Below are positions 63,987-64,000 of a stretch of 64,000 nucleotides of DNA, one piece after another. The notes under the pieces are model-generated. The model did not search any database. It was given only the letters and a program-made list of their open reading frames with translations, and had not been told where the DNA came from. Where the stretch lies: assembly GCF_003171675.1 (NCBI RefSeq), contig NZ_QFZQ01000002.1:248001-312000 (forward strand), given 5' to 3'. This DNA is from Reichenbachiella versicolor. Lineage in GTDB: Bacteria; Bacteroidota; Bacteroidia; Cytophagales; Cyclobacteriaceae. How positions within the stretch are numbered: position 1 is the first letter of the stretch; each line of letters opens with the position of its first letter. Both the position numbers and the translations under genes were made by a program.

Positions 63987-64000
63987 TATCTATACTATTA

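Overview
The window is AT-rich DNA with dense, short-spaced gene clusters. It looks like a chromosome segment of a marine, Cytophagales-like member of the Bacteroidota. The reasons are: TonB-dependent receptors with a CarboxypepD_reg N-terminal domain; a promoter word matching the phylum -7 consensus TAnnTTTG; few visible Shine-Dalgarno sequences; phylum-typical small families (HYC_CC_PP, DUF5683, TMEM220-like, CxxGKC small proteins); and the parA-parB-DUF5683-dapB-lepB order usual in this phylum. No rRNA, tRNA, insertion sequence, integrase or CRISPR array was seen.

Layout. 0-4 kb: serine biosynthesis, with an apparent SerB-SerA fusion entering from the left, a structured ncRNA candidate on the minus strand, serC and a double-Usp protein. 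4-15 kb: a sugar or glycoside catabolism locus. It holds an MFS transporter, a Gfo/Idh/MocA oxidoreductase and a TIM-barrel isomerase in one operon, a divergent AraC regulator with a TonB-type protein, and then a propeller-cupredoxin fusion and a DUF1080 (3-keto-glycoside hydrolase-like) lipoprotein. 15-18 kb: a DEAD-box helicase, a type II NADH dehydrogenase and an ABM-domain protein.

18.2-24.1 kb is the accessory part. It is an island of displaced Rhs C-terminal cassettes on the minus strand, with no full-length Rhs gene in the window. Two cassettes share a 678-bp Rhs core but have different toxin tips and different putative immunity genes. One core has a nonsense codon. Both cores lie just downstream of a terminator-like hairpin and lack an ATG start. 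A 30-residue toxin tail overlaps a small membrane-protein gene by ATGA, and two further small four-helix membrane proteins look like orphan immunity genes. About 230-bp direct repeats, a 42-bp-period tandem repeat with internal inverted repeats, and a nested inverted repeat mark the left side.

24-30 kb: ccsBA with nrfHA (respiratory nitrite ammonification and haem attachment). 30-41 kb: a periplasmic carbonic anhydrase, then metal (probably copper) genes: HYC_CC_PP, HMA and TonB receptor, followed by an MbnP/MbnH-like pair with a His-rich tail. 35 and 44 kb: two membrane proteins ending in a histidine-kinase phosphoacceptor region without an ATPase domain. 41-44 kb: cobT-cobS-cobC. 45-49 kb: a chemoreceptor and small membrane proteins. 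49-64 kb: housekeeping genes (apaG, ung, lepB, dapB, parB, parA, priA, hemL) with a very large TPR-CHAT protein between them.

All family names come from reading motifs by eye. Nothing was checked against a database.
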